The notes under the pieces are model-generated. The model made no database searches and was not told where the DNA came from. It saw only the letters and a program-made list of their open reading frames with translations. Shown here piece by piece: positions 1 through 9,600 of a stretch of 64,000 bases of DNA. The position numbers and the translations under genes are program-made. The first letter of the stretch is position 1; the number at the start of each line of letters is the position of its first letter. Source of the DNA: Puniceibacterium sp. IMCC21224 (GTDB lineage Bacteria > Pseudomonadota > Alphaproteobacteria > Rhodobacterales > Rhodobacteraceae). Where the stretch lies: positions 122,863 through 186,862 of the forward strand of contig NZ_LDPY01000005.1 in assembly GCF_001038505.1 (NCBI RefSeq). The letters are read 5' to 3'.

Positions 1-813
1 GTCGATGTCTATTCGAACCACGCGGCCCCTCTGACCCACGACACGCTCTCTCACTGGCACGGTATGCTCCTGTCCCATGACCGTGGCCTCGAGACGATCG
101 GTGCCTACCGTCGGCATGACGACGCCATGCAGATCATCTCCGGTCGCATTGATCGACCGACGGTGCATTTCGAAGCGCCGCCATCGGCGCAAGTCCAAGG
201 CGAAATGGACGTGTTCGTCGACTGGTTCAACCGCACGGCACCAGAGGGGTCCACGCCACTGCCCGCGCTGACGCGCGCGGCAATTGGGCACCTGTGGTTC
301 GAGAGCGTCCATCCGTTCGAGGACGGCAATGGCCGCTTGGGCCGCGCTCTGGCTGAAAAATCCCTCGCGCAGAATATCGGCCAGCCGAGCCTGATCGCGC
401 TGGCTTACACGATCGAACGCGACCGCAAGGGTTATTACGATCAGCTCGAAGCCCACCAGAAGACGCTGGACGTGACCGCGTGGCTTTTTTGGTTCGGCGA
501 GACGGTGTTGAACGCGCAGCAGGTCACACTGACGCGCGTTGCCTTCTTCATCGCCAAGGCAAAGTTCTACGACCAGTTCCGCGATCGGCTGAACGACCGG
601 CAGGCCAAGGTGATCGAGCGCATGTTCCGAGAGGGGCCCGAGGGGTTCAAGGGCGGGCTCAGCGCCGAGAATTACATCGCCATCACCGGCACATCGCGCG
701 CGACCACGACCCGGGATCTGCAGGACCTGGTCGAGATGGGCGCGCTGAACCGGACCGGGGAGCGGCGGCATACGCGGTATTGGTTAGACCTTGAGGCCTT
801 ATCAGTGTCGTGA
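1..813 (+). CDS. Fic family protein (5' end outside window)
   Basis: The frame is open from base 1, so the N-terminus lies upstream. The translated part is about 270 residues. It carries the Fic active-site motif HPFEDGNGRLGR near residues 104-115 of the visible part; in this family the His is catalytic for transfer of AMP or another nucleotide moiety to a target hydroxyl, and the DGN/GR residues bind phosphate. The last ~60 residues look like a winged helix-turn-helix (ITGTSRATTTRDLQDLVEMG), as in the common Fic-plus-HTH proteins. The inhibitory helix, if present, would be in the missing N-terminus. It sits just upstream of a restriction operon but is separated from it by about 180 bases and a promoter of its own. 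The target is unknown. Confidence 0.88.
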   Translation, partial: VDVYSNHAAPLTHDTLSHWHGMLLSHDRGLETIGAYRRHDDAMQIISGRIDRPTVHFEAPPSAQVQGEMDVFVDWFNRTAPEGSTPLPALTRAAIGHLWFESVHPFEDGNGRLGRALAEKSLAQNIGQPSLIALAYTIERDRKGYYDQLEAHQKTLDVTAWLFWFGETVLNAQQVTLTRVAFFIAKAKFYDQFRDRLNDRQAKVIERMFREGPEGFKGGLSAENYIAITGTSRATTTRDLQDLVEMGALNRTGERRHTRYWLDLEALSVS

Positions 814-907
814 ATTTGGGAAAACCCACGCCAGAGGTCTGCGCAGTCAGCATTGTAAAGCTTCATAATAGTGGACTAGCAACCCTACCGCCTCAGTATC
901 TGAATTT

Positions 908-983
908 GCTGTAGGTGCTCCTACAGCAATTACTTGTTGACACCGACCCCTCGACGGCCTAATCGCTGTAGGGCAACCTACAG
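908..983 (+). promoter_or_regulatory. Restriction operon promoter with two identical dyads
   Basis: TTGACA at 937-942 and TAATCG at 960-965 are separated by 17 bases, a good sigma-70-like promoter. One dyad of the form CTGTAGG-N4-CCTACAG lies just upstream of the -35 (908-927; arms extend to 8 bp) and a second with the same 7-bp arms lies just downstream of the -10 (966-983). Two copies bracketing a promoter look like operators for a dimeric repressor. The first gene of the operon starts 10 bases later. The regulator is not identified; RhuM or another operon product is a candidate by position only. Confidence 0.65.
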
Positions 984-992
984 AGACTCCAC

Positions 993-1598
993 ATGCTACT
1001 TGCAGATGCTTGCACCATTCACAGCGGATACACGGCTCGGGGTCGGCTCGAAGCCACAGAGGCTGGCGGCGTTCTCGCGATCCAACTGCGGGACATTTCC
1101 CCCGAGGGTGTCATCCACCCAGAACGCCTTACGCGCGTGCAATTGGAGGACTTGGCCGACCGCTACTTCGTACGGCCAGGCGACGTTGTGTTTCGGTCTC
1201 GGGGGGAGAGAAACACGGCGTCCGTTCTAGACAAACGGCTCCAGGAGCCTGCGCTTGCAGTTTTGCCGCTGCTTGTGCTTCGCCCGAAACATGATGTCGT
1301 GATACCGGAGTATTTGGCATGGGCCATCAATCAGCCACCTGCACAGCGCCACTTTGATGTAGCAGCACGCGGCACAAACATCAGGATGATCCCCAGATCT
1401 AGCCTCGACGATCTGGAGCTTGAGATCCCTGACATTGAGACCCAAGAAAAGATTGTTGCGATTGATGCTCTTGCTGAACAGGAGCGTGCGCTAGCCCTGC
1501 TCGTCGCCGAAACACGCAGAAAGATGATGAGCCTGATCCTCGTCGAGCGAGCGAACAGGATGCGGCCCGAAATACGGCAAGAAAGGACGTCAAAATGA
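993..1598 (+). CDS. Half-size HsdS-like protein (single target recognition domain)
   Basis: This 201-aa protein resembles one half of a type I specificity subunit: one target-recognition-like domain followed by a helical, Glu/Arg-rich C-terminal segment beginning at the IPDIETQEKIVAIDALAEQE region, typical of the coiled spacer of HsdS. A complete HsdS normally has about 400 residues and two such units; one is encoded 2.5 kb downstream. The stop overlaps the hsdM start (ATGA), so it is translated as part of the operon. It could dimerise into a functional specificity subunit, give an alternative specificity, or regulate. The ATG at 993 is the first good start after the operator. Confidence 0.7.
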   Translation: MLLADACTIHSGYTARGRLEATEAGGVLAIQLRDISPEGVIHPERLTRVQLEDLADRYFVRPGDVVFRSRGERNTASVLDKRLQEPALAVLPLLVLRPKHDVVIPEYLAWAINQPPAQRHFDVAARGTNIRMIPRSSLDDLELEIPDIETQEKIVAIDALAEQERALALLVAETRRKMMSLILVERANRMRPEIRQERTSK

Positions 1599-3112
1599 CC
1601 GACCAACTCACACAGCAACAGGTCAACCAGACGGCTTGGGCCGCTTGTGACACCTTCCGAGGCGTCGTCGATGCTGGACAGTACAAGGACTACATCCTGG
1701 TGATGTTGTTCCTGAAATACATCTCTGACCACTGGAACGACCACCTCGAGACCTATCGCAACCAGTATGGCGGCGATGAAGCACGGATCCGGCGTCGACT
1801 TGAGCGCGAGCGCTTTGTGCTTCCGGACGGCGCCAGTTTCTACGATCTCTATGAAGCGCGAAACGAACCAAACATCGGTGAGCGGATCAACATCGCGCTG
1901 GAACGGATCGAAGATGCGAACCGCGCCAAGCTCGAAGGCGTGTTCCGCAACATCGACTTCAACTCCGAGGCCAATCTCGGGCGCGTCAAGGACCGAAATC
2001 GCCGCCTGAAAAACGTGCTGGAGGATTTCGCCAAACCCGCACTTGATCTTCGCCCCAGCCGCGTGACCGAAGACATCATCGGCGAGTGTTATATTTACCT
2101 CATTTCGCGTTTTGCGTCTGACGCGGGCAAGAAAGCTGGCGAATTCTACACGCCGTCTGCTGTCTCTCGGTTGTTGGCGAAGTTGGCTGCCCCCAAGGCC
2201 GGTGACACCATCTGCGACCCGGCCTGCGGGTCAGGTTCGCTGCTGATCTGTGCGGCAGAGGAGGTCGGCTCCGAAAACTTCGCCCTCTACGGCCAGGAAG
2301 TGAACGGCGCGACGTGGGCGCTGGCACGAATGAACATGTTTCTGCACGCCAAAGACGCTGCACGCATCGAATGGTGCGACACCCTCAACAGCCCTGCGCT
2401 GGTTGAGGCAGATCATCTCATGAAATTCGATGTGGTTGTGGCGAACCCGCCATTCTCTCTCGACAAATGGGGTGCAGAAGGTGCCGAGAGCGACCAGTTC
2501 AAGCGCTATTGGCGCGGCATCCCCCCGAAATCGAAGGGCGACTATGGCTTCATCACCCATATGATCGAGATCGCCAAACGCCAGAGCGGCCGGGTGGCCG
2601 TGATCGTTCCGCATGGAGTTCTGTTCCGTGGCGGGGCCGAAGGGCGGATCCGGCGGGCATTGATCGAAGAGAACCTGCTCGATGCGGTCGTTGGTCTTCC
2701 GGCCAACCTCTTCACCACCACCGGCATTCCGGTCGCCATACTTATTTTCGACCGTTCCCGCGAACAGGGTGGCGCGAATGAAACTCGGCGCGATGTTCTC
2801 TTCATCGACGCGAGCAAAGAATTCACGCCCAGCAAAACCCAGAACGTGATGGACGAGACGCATGTCAACAGGGTGCTGGAGACCTATGCGACCCGCGCCG
2901 AAGTCGACAAGTATTCCCACCGCGCCAGCCTGGACGAAATCACCGAGAACGACTTCAACCTGAACATTCCCCGCTACGTCGATACCTTTGAGCCAGAGGA
3001 AGAAATCGACGTTGCCGCCCTGCAGAAGCAGATCACCACGATCGAGGCCGAACTGGCCGAGGTGCGCGGACGTATGGCTGGCTACCTGAAGGAGCTCGGC
3101 GTCGATGTCTGA
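1595..3112 (+). CDS. hsdM: Type I restriction-modification DNA methyltransferase subunit M
   Basis: This 505-aa N6-adenine methyltransferase uses S-adenosylmethionine to methylate the site chosen by HsdS and is required for both modification and restriction. The N-terminal region (about residues 5-150) is the helical HsdM_N domain. GEFYTP near residue 180, the SAM-binding motif DPACGSGSL near 207 and the catalytic NPPF near 283 are all intact. The C-terminal ~40 residues are coiled-coil-like and probably contact HsdS. It overlaps the upstream half-HsdS gene by 4 bases and the downstream rhuM gene by 8 bases, indicating coupled translation. Confidence 0.95.
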   Translation: MTDQLTQQQVNQTAWAACDTFRGVVDAGQYKDYILVMLFLKYISDHWNDHLETYRNQYGGDEARIRRRLERERFVLPDGASFYDLYEARNEPNIGERINIALERIEDANRAKLEGVFRNIDFNSEANLGRVKDRNRRLKNVLEDFAKPALDLRPSRVTEDIIGECYIYLISRFASDAGKKAGEFYTPSAVSRLLAKLAAPKAGDTICDPACGSGSLLICAAEEVGSENFALYGQEVNGATWALARMNMFLHAKDAARIEWCDTLNSPALVEADHLMKFDVVVANPPFSLDKWGAEGAESDQFKRYWRGIPPKSKGDYGFITHMIEIAKRQSGRVAVIVPHGVLFRGGAEGRIRRALIEENLLDAVVGLPANLFTTTGIPVAILIFDRSREQGGANETRRDVLFIDASKEFTPSKTQNVMDETHVNRVLETYATRAEVDKYSHRASLDEITENDFNLNIPRYVDTFEPEEEIDVAALQKQITTIEAELAEVRGRMAGYLKELGVDV

Positions 3113-4139
3113 AGGCGAAATCATCCTCTACAGCACCGAAGACGGCGAGGCCGAAGTCCAGCTTCGAGCTGTTGACGGCACTGTCTGGTTGTCCCTGAAC
3201 CAGATCTCCGACCTCTTCGGTCGCGACAAGTCGGTGATTTCCCGGCACATCAAGGCCATCTTCGACGATGCCGAACTCTCGCCCGAGTCAGTAGTTGCAC
3301 GTTATGCAACAACTGCCGGGGACGGCAAAACCTATCAGGTCGATCACTACCGGCTGGAGATGCTTCTGGCCATCGGCTACCGGGTGCGCAGCCCACGCGG
3401 CGTGCAGTTCCGCCGGTGGGCGACCTCGGCGCTGAAGGAATACCTCGTTAAGGGCTTCGTCATGAACGACGAACGCCTGAAGGATCCCAAGTGGGATTAC
3501 TTCGACGAGCTTCTGGAACGTATCCGCGACATCAGGGCGTCCGAGGCGCGGTTCTACCAGAAGGTGCGCGACATCCTCGCGCTGAGCGAGGATTACGATG
3601 CGCGGTCGCAGGCCATTCCGACCTTCTACGCCACGATCCAGAACAAGATGCTTTACGCCGTGACCAGCCACACGGCGGGCGAGTTGATCCGCGCGCGGGC
3701 CGATGCGGACAAGCCCAACATGGGCCTGACCACATGGAAGGACGCCGGCAAGGGGCGCGCCCTTCGCAAGGCGGATGTGGGCACTGCAAAGAACTATCTG
3801 GGCGAGGCCGAGATCAAGGAACTGAACCTGATCGTGGAAACCTTCCTGAACACCGCCGAGTTGCGGGCAAGCCGCCGCCAGACCATGCGGCTGGCCGATT
3901 GGGAAGGCGTGCTCGACACCTTCCTCACCAGCAACGAACTGCCCCGGTTGCAAGGTGCAGGGTCGGTGTCGGCCAAGCAGGCCGAGCGCATCGCGCATGA
4001 TCGTTACGCCGCGTTCGATGAAAAGCGAAAGGCCGCGCAGGCACTTGCGGCCAGCGAGACCGATGAGTTGGAGGAGTTGAAGCGCATCGCCGACGCCACC
4101 AAGGGGCGGAAGAAGGGTGGCGGGGATGAAGATGAATAA
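3105..4139 (+). CDS. rhuM: RhuM family protein
   Basis: This 344-aa protein begins with EIILYSTEDGEAEVQLRAVD and the segment VWLSLNQISDLFGRDKSVIS, the hallmark of the RhuM family, whose N-terminal part looks like a phage-type DNA-binding (KilA/BRO-like) module with an HTH. The C-terminal third is highly charged (many Lys/Glu, ending KKGGGDEDE). RhuM genes recur inside type I restriction operons and near DNA-handling systems, but their function is not established; an accessory or regulatory DNA-binding role is an inference. It overlaps hsdM by 8 bases and hsdS by 14 bases. Confidence 0.88.
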   Translation: MSEGEIILYSTEDGEAEVQLRAVDGTVWLSLNQISDLFGRDKSVISRHIKAIFDDAELSPESVVARYATTAGDGKTYQVDHYRLEMLLAIGYRVRSPRGVQFRRWATSALKEYLVKGFVMNDERLKDPKWDYFDELLERIRDIRASEARFYQKVRDILALSEDYDARSQAIPTFYATIQNKMLYAVTSHTAGELIRARADADKPNMGLTTWKDAGKGRALRKADVGTAKNYLGEAEIKELNLIVETFLNTAELRASRRQTMRLADWEGVLDTFLTSNELPRLQGAGSVSAKQAERIAHDRYAAFDEKRKAAQALAASETDELEELKRIADATKGRKKGGGDEDE

Positions 4140-5331
4140 GGAATGGACGATTCAGCCGCTTGGCGACCTCGTGCGCATCGCGTCCGGCCAAGTCGATCCG
4201 AAGGACGCCGAGATTGCTAATATGCTCAGTGTCGGGCCGGATAACTTGCGCACCGGTGGGGGCTTGAACACGACGGGAGTGAAAACTGCTAGCGAACTCG
4301 AACAAATTTCTGGCAAATATGCATTCGATAAGAATGCGATTTTATACTCAAAAATTCGACCCAACCTGAACAAGATTGCCATTGTGAATTTTGACGGCAT
4401 TTGCAGTGCTGATATGTATCCGATATGGGTCCGCGATGGTGCAGCAGCGGTTAGAGACTTCATCTATTATGTTATGAATTCGGAGCGTTTTGTGGCTGAT
4501 GCAACTTCTCGCTCCTTCCGAACTGGGCTGCCAAAAATTAATCGTCCCGATCTCGAAAGCATTGAGGTGAGGCTTCCGCCCCTCCCCGAACAACGCAAGA
4601 TCGCCGAAATCCTGCGGACATGGGACGACGCCATCGAAAAGCTGACCGCGCTGCGCACGGCGAAGGAGAAACGGCTCCATTCGCTGCGCGAAAAACTGAC
4701 CTATTTTGATGCCCAAGGCGAGCCCGTGAGGCTCGGTGACGTCTCCGAGGAAGTGACCAAACGAAATGGTGGTGGTCTGCTTGGCAGGGAAATGGTGATG
4801 GGTGTCACCAATTCGCGCGGAATTGTTCCGATGCGTGAGCAGACAATTGCAGAAGATATAAGCCGGTACAAGGTCGTCCCGCCTCAAGCGTTTGCCTACA
4901 ATCCGATGCGTATCAATGTCGGCTCCATCGCCATGAACGAGGCCGAGGAGCCAATCCTCGTCAGCCCGGATTATGTGGTGTTTGCATGTCTTCAAGGTCG
5001 CCTGTCCCCCGATTTTCTGGATCACCTTCGGAACACAAAATGGTGGTCGCACTACATCAATAGCGGCGGATCGGGCAGTGTCCGGCAACGCACCTACTAT
5101 GCCGATCTTGCGGCGATGAAAGTGCCGCTTCCCAACTTCGAACGGCAGTGCCGAATTGCCGATGTACTGAATACCGGGCGGCGCGATGTCGAGATGACCA
5201 CTATCGAGATCGACGCCCTGACACGCCAGAAGCGCGGTCTGATGCAAAAGCTGCTGACGGGCGAATGGCGCGTGACGGTGGATCCGACAACACCTTTCAA
5301 CCCGGCAGAGGAGACCCATGATGGCCGATGA
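4126..5331 (+). CDS. hsdS: Type I restriction-modification specificity subunit S
   Basis: This full-length specificity subunit (401 aa from 4126) recognises the two halves of the bipartite target. It has two target recognition domains, each followed by a conserved helix: after the first, RLPPLPEQRKIAEILRTWDD; after the second, PLPNFERQCRIADVLNTGR with a C-terminal QKLLTGEWRV. A GTG at 4117 and an ATG at 4132 are alternative starts; I prefer ATG 4126 because AAGGG at 4113-4117 is correctly spaced as a ribosome binding site. The first recognition domain (roughly 4200-4560) is more AT-rich than its neighbours, as is usual for exchanged recognition domains. Confidence 0.93.
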   Translation: MKMNKEWTIQPLGDLVRIASGQVDPKDAEIANMLSVGPDNLRTGGGLNTTGVKTASELEQISGKYAFDKNAILYSKIRPNLNKIAIVNFDGICSADMYPIWVRDGAAAVRDFIYYVMNSERFVADATSRSFRTGLPKINRPDLESIEVRLPPLPEQRKIAEILRTWDDAIEKLTALRTAKEKRLHSLREKLTYFDAQGEPVRLGDVSEEVTKRNGGGLLGREMVMGVTNSRGIVPMREQTIAEDISRYKVVPPQAFAYNPMRINVGSIAMNEAEEPILVSPDYVVFACLQGRLSPDFLDHLRNTKWWSHYINSGGSGSVRQRTYYADLAAMKVPLPNFERQCRIADVLNTGRRDVEMTTIEIDALTRQKRGLMQKLLTGEWRVTVDPTTPFNPAEETHDGR

Positions 5332-5551
5332 AAAGAATTACTGGACCCAGCAGCGTGCGGACGGGAAGTGGGAATCAAAGCGCGAAGGCTCTGACCGGGC
5401 AAGCAAGGTCACGGATACGCAAGCAGAGGCTTGGAAGCACTCAAAGCAACGGGCCGCCGACACGAAGGGCGAGGCACTCCTCAAGGGTCGTGACGGCAAG
5501 ATCCGCGAACGCAACACCTACGGGAAAGACCCGTATCCGCCGAAGGGGTAA
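5318..5551 (+). CDS. DUF2188-like small protein
   Basis: This 77-aa, very basic and polar protein matches my memory of the DUF2188 family: an aromatic start (NYWTQQRADGKWESKREGS), repeated Ala/Lys segments, and a final TYGKDPYPPKG. The function is unknown; such proteins recur near restriction and DNA-repair genes. It overlaps hsdS by 14 bases and is followed after 3 bases by the next gene, so it is part of the operon. ATG 5321 is an equally good start relative to GAGGAG at 5309-5314. Confidence 0.75.
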   Translation: MMADEKNYWTQQRADGKWESKREGSDRASKVTDTQAEAWKHSKQRAADTKGEALLKGRDGKIRERNTYGKDPYPPKG

Positions 5552-5554
5552 AGC

Positions 5555-6625
5555 ATGATCCAACTCCGCACTTTTGATGAAGCGATTGAGCATTCGGCGC
5601 AGTTCAAGAAGCGGCACCTGCTGCTCGGCAACGGTTTCAGCATCGCCTGCCGCCCGAAGATTTTCACCTACGGCTCGCTTTTCGAGCAGGCGGATTTCTC
5701 GTCGGCCCCAAGGCTTCCAGATGTGTTCAAGGCGGTCGGCACGACCGACTTTGAACACGTCATCAAACTGCTGGAGGACGCATCGCGCATTGTCCCTGTC
5801 TATTCGAGCACAGCGGACGCCGCCGCAAAACAGATGGCGGCCGATGCGGAAGCTCTGAAGGACATCCTCATTCAGACCGTGGCGAACAATCACCCCAACA
5901 TCCCGAATGAAATTGCGGATGAACAGTTCTGGGCCTGCCGCCGGTTCCTGTCGCATTTCCTAGGTGATGGGAACAAGGATGGCAAGGTTTACACCCTGAA
6001 CTATGACCTTCTGCTTTACTGGACGCTCATGCACGACGACATGGGTTTCGATGACCCTATCGATCTGGCCGCCAACGACGGGTTCGGCCGCGATGAAGAT
6101 ACGGAACCCGAATATGTGAACTGGATGGGGGAGAGCGGCGCTCACGGACAGCGGGTCCACTACCTCCATGGGGCACTTCACCTGTTCGACGCGGGTGCCG
6201 AACTGCAGAAGTACACATGGGTGAACACGGGCAAGCCATTGTTAGAACAAGCTCGAGAGGCAATGGGTGCGAACAAGTTCCCTCTCTTTGTGGCCGAGGG
6301 CAAAAGCAATCAGAAGCTTGCTAAGATCAAACACAGTGCATACCTGCACCATTCCTACAAAAGCTTCTCCTCGCAAATGGCGCAGCGCAATGATGCGCTA
6401 TTCATTTTTGGTCATAGCCTTGCAGACAACGACCAGCATGTTCTGAAGAAAATTGCGCGAGGCAAGATCGGACAAGTTTATGTCGGCCTCTATGGCGACC
6501 CAAACAGCCATGGAAACAAGCAGATCCGAGGCGCTGCCACCGCATTGGCACATTCGCGCGATGATGGGGTCGCACTAGACGTCGCTTTCTTTGATGCGGC
6601 GTCCGCCCAGGTATGGGGGGCCTGA
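5555..6625 (+). CDS. DUF4917 family, SIR2-like protein
   Basis: This 356-aa protein starts with a Rossmann-like strand and glycine motif (HLLLGNGFSIACRP, about residues 22-35), has NYDLLLYW near 150 and ends its core with IFGHSLADNDQHVL near 290. That GNGFS / NYD / GHSxxDxD pattern is the same arrangement seen in SIR2-like NAD-binding proteins of bacterial defence systems and in DUF4917. A defence-effector role (for example NAD depletion) is inferred only from the fold signature and from its position inside a restriction operon. It begins 3 bases after the DUF2188 gene and its stop overlaps the hsdR start (TGATG). Confidence 0.72.
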   Translation: MIQLRTFDEAIEHSAQFKKRHLLLGNGFSIACRPKIFTYGSLFEQADFSSAPRLPDVFKAVGTTDFEHVIKLLEDASRIVPVYSSTADAAAKQMAADAEALKDILIQTVANNHPNIPNEIADEQFWACRRFLSHFLGDGNKDGKVYTLNYDLLLYWTLMHDDMGFDDPIDLAANDGFGRDEDTEPEYVNWMGESGAHGQRVHYLHGALHLFDAGAELQKYTWVNTGKPLLEQAREAMGANKFPLFVAEGKSNQKLAKIKHSAYLHHSYKSFSSQMAQRNDALFIFGHSLADNDQHVLKKIARGKIGQVYVGLYGDPNSHGNKQIRGAATALAHSRDDGVALDVAFFDAASAQVWGA

Positions 6626-9600
6626 TGCACGTTCAAAGTGGTTTCGACGCTCGAGAGAAACATCAGTCTCAGATACCCGCCCTTCAATTGCTCGTAGCGT
6701 TGGGGTTCACGCCGCTGTCTCAATCCGAGGCGGTGCGCCAGCGCGGCGGTCGTCTGCGCAACGTGGTGCTCGACGACGTTCTTGCGGACCATCTCCTGCG
6801 GATCAATCGCTTCACCCACCGCGGGCGGGAGTATCCGTTCGACCTTGAGGACGCGCACGAGGCCATCCGGCGGCTCAAGCCGACGCCCGACCGGCAGAAG
6901 GGACTGCGCGGGACCAACCAGGACATCTACGACACACTCGTGCTCGGGACGACGATCACCAAGACGATCCAGGGAGACTCGAAGTCCTATTCATTCCGGT
7001 ATGTCGATTGGGAGCAGCCTGCGAATAACGTCTATCACGTGACGGCCGAACTCTCCGTCGAGCGGACGGCCAGCACTCAGACCAAGCGGTGCGATATCGT
7101 CGCTTACGTGAATGGCATCCCGTTCCTTGTCATCGAGAACAAGCGGCCTACCGAGAGCTTGAAGAAGGCAGGCAGCCAGCTGATCGGCTACCAGAACGAA
7201 GACAACATCCCGCAGCTGTTCCACTTCGCGCAGATTCTCATGGTTATGAACCGTGTCGAGGCGCGCTACGCCACCGTGGGCACGCCGCGACAGTTCTGGC
7301 AGACGTGGCGAGACGAGGAAGACCGGGACGAGATCATCGATCCGCTGGCGAACCGGCCGCTCAGTGCAGCGGAGGCCGACGCGGTTTTCTCGGGCGACTT
7401 CGCCTTCGCCCGCGCCCATTTCGATGCCCTTGCCGCCGAGGGTCCGCGCGCGATTACGGCACAGGACCGCGCAATCCATGCAATGTGCAGGCCGGAACGG
7501 CTGCTGGACCTGATCCGTCGCTTTACCGTGTTCGACGGCGGTGCACGCAAGGTCGCGCGTCACCAGCAGTTTTTCGGCATCCAGAAGGCAGTAGAGCGGG
7601 TCCGTCAGTTCAATCTGGATGGCCGCCGCAAAGGGGGCGTGATCTGGCATACTCAAGGGTCGGGCAAGTCGCTGACTATGGTGATGCTGGGGCGCTCTCT
7701 TGCGCTCGACAAGGCCATCCCCAATCCGCGCATTCTGATCGTCACCGACCGCGACGATCTCGACAAACAGATCAAGGACACGTTCAAGTCCAGCGAACTG
7801 GAACCCGTACGGGCAACCAGCGGTGCCCACCTCATCGAGCTGGTCCGAAACCGTACACCACTCGTGACGACCATCATCAACAAGTTCGATACGGCCGCCA
7901 AAGCTGCCGAAGATGTCGACGAGGATGCCAACGTTTTCGTCCTAGTTGACGAGAGCCATCGCTCGCAGACCGGTCGCTATGGCGGTCACAGCCAGTTCGC
8001 CACGCGGATGCGCCGGTTGCTGCCCAAGGCCTGCTATCTCGGCTTCACCGGAACGCCGCTGCTGAAGAAAGAAAAGAACACCCTCTCGACCTTTGGCGGC
8101 CTCATACACAAGTACGCGATAGACGAGGCCGTTGCTGACGGAGCCGTCGTGCCCCTCCTCTATGAAGGCCGACTTGTCGAACAGCAAGTAAACGGCGGCG
8201 TGATCGACAAGTGGTTCGACAAGATCAGCGAAGGGTTGACCCCCAGCCAGAAGGCCGATCTGAAGCGCAAATTCTCCCGGATGGATGCTCTGTCGAAGAC
8301 AGGCCAAGCGATCCGGGCAAAGGCCTTTGACGTTTCCGAGCACTTCCGCCAGCACTGGCAAGGCACGGGCTTCAAAGCGCAGCTTGTGGCACCGTCCAAG
8401 GCAGCGGCCGTCCGTTTCAAGGAGGTGCTCGACGAGATCGGGCACGTCACTAGCGATATCGTCATCTCGCCTCCCGATGACAACGAGGGCAACGAGGAGG
8501 TCGACAAGGAATCGAAGGACCTCGTGCGCGGATTCTGGGCGCGGATGATGGCCCGGTACAAGACCGAGGACGAATACACCCGGCAGATCATCGATGCATT
8601 CAAGGGCTCGGGCGATCCGGATATCCTCATCGTCGTGTCGAAGCTGCTGACCGGGTTCGATGCGCCGCGCAATACCGTGCTCTATGTGTGCAAGTCGCTG
8701 CGCGAACATAACCTGCTACAGGCGATCGCCCGCGTGAACCGGCTCTACGAAAACGGCGCGACCGAGAAGCAGTTCGGCTTCATCATCGACTACGAGGGGC
8801 TGCTCGGAGAACTCGACACGGCGCTGACGACCTACAGCGCTTTCGAGGGCTTCGACGCCGCCGATCTCGCCGGCACGGTCCACGATGTACGCGAGGAGAT
8901 CCGGAAGCTGCCCCAGCTGCACGATCAGCTCTGGGACCTGTTCAAGCCGGTCAAGAACAAGAAGGACATGGAGCAGTTCGAACAATTCCTGGCCGATGAG
9001 GCGATCCGGCAGGAGTTCTATGAGCGACTGAAGGCGTTCAGCCGCTGCCTCCACATCTCGCTGTCGTCGGACAAGCTCTTCGACGTCTTCGACGAGGCGA
9101 AGATCGACGCCATGAAGAAGGACTGGAAGCAGTTCTCCGAGTTGCGGCGCTCGGTCCAGCTTCGCTACCAAGAGACCGTCGACGTCAAGGAGTTCGAGCC
9201 AAAGATCCAGAAGCTGCTCGACGACCATGTGGTTGCCACGCCGGCCGAGACGATCATCGAGATGGTCAACATCAACGACCCGGACGCGCTGAAAGCGGTG
9301 GTGGAGGAGACGGGCGTTTCCGAGGCGTCGAGGGCGGACCGGATCGCCAGTGCGACGCGCCGGACCATCACCGAAAAGATGGACGAGGACCCGACCTTCT
9401 ACCGCAGCTTCTCGGAACTGCTGGAGGAAACCATCCGCGACTATCGGGCCAAACGGATTTCCGAGCGCGATTACCTCAAGAACGTAGTCGACCTGGCTAG
9501 CAAGGTTGCCCGCAAGGACCGCGGGCGCGAGGTGCCGGATGCGATCAAGGGCAACGACGATGGGCAGGCGTTTTTCGGGGTCCTTGAAGGCGTGCTCGCA

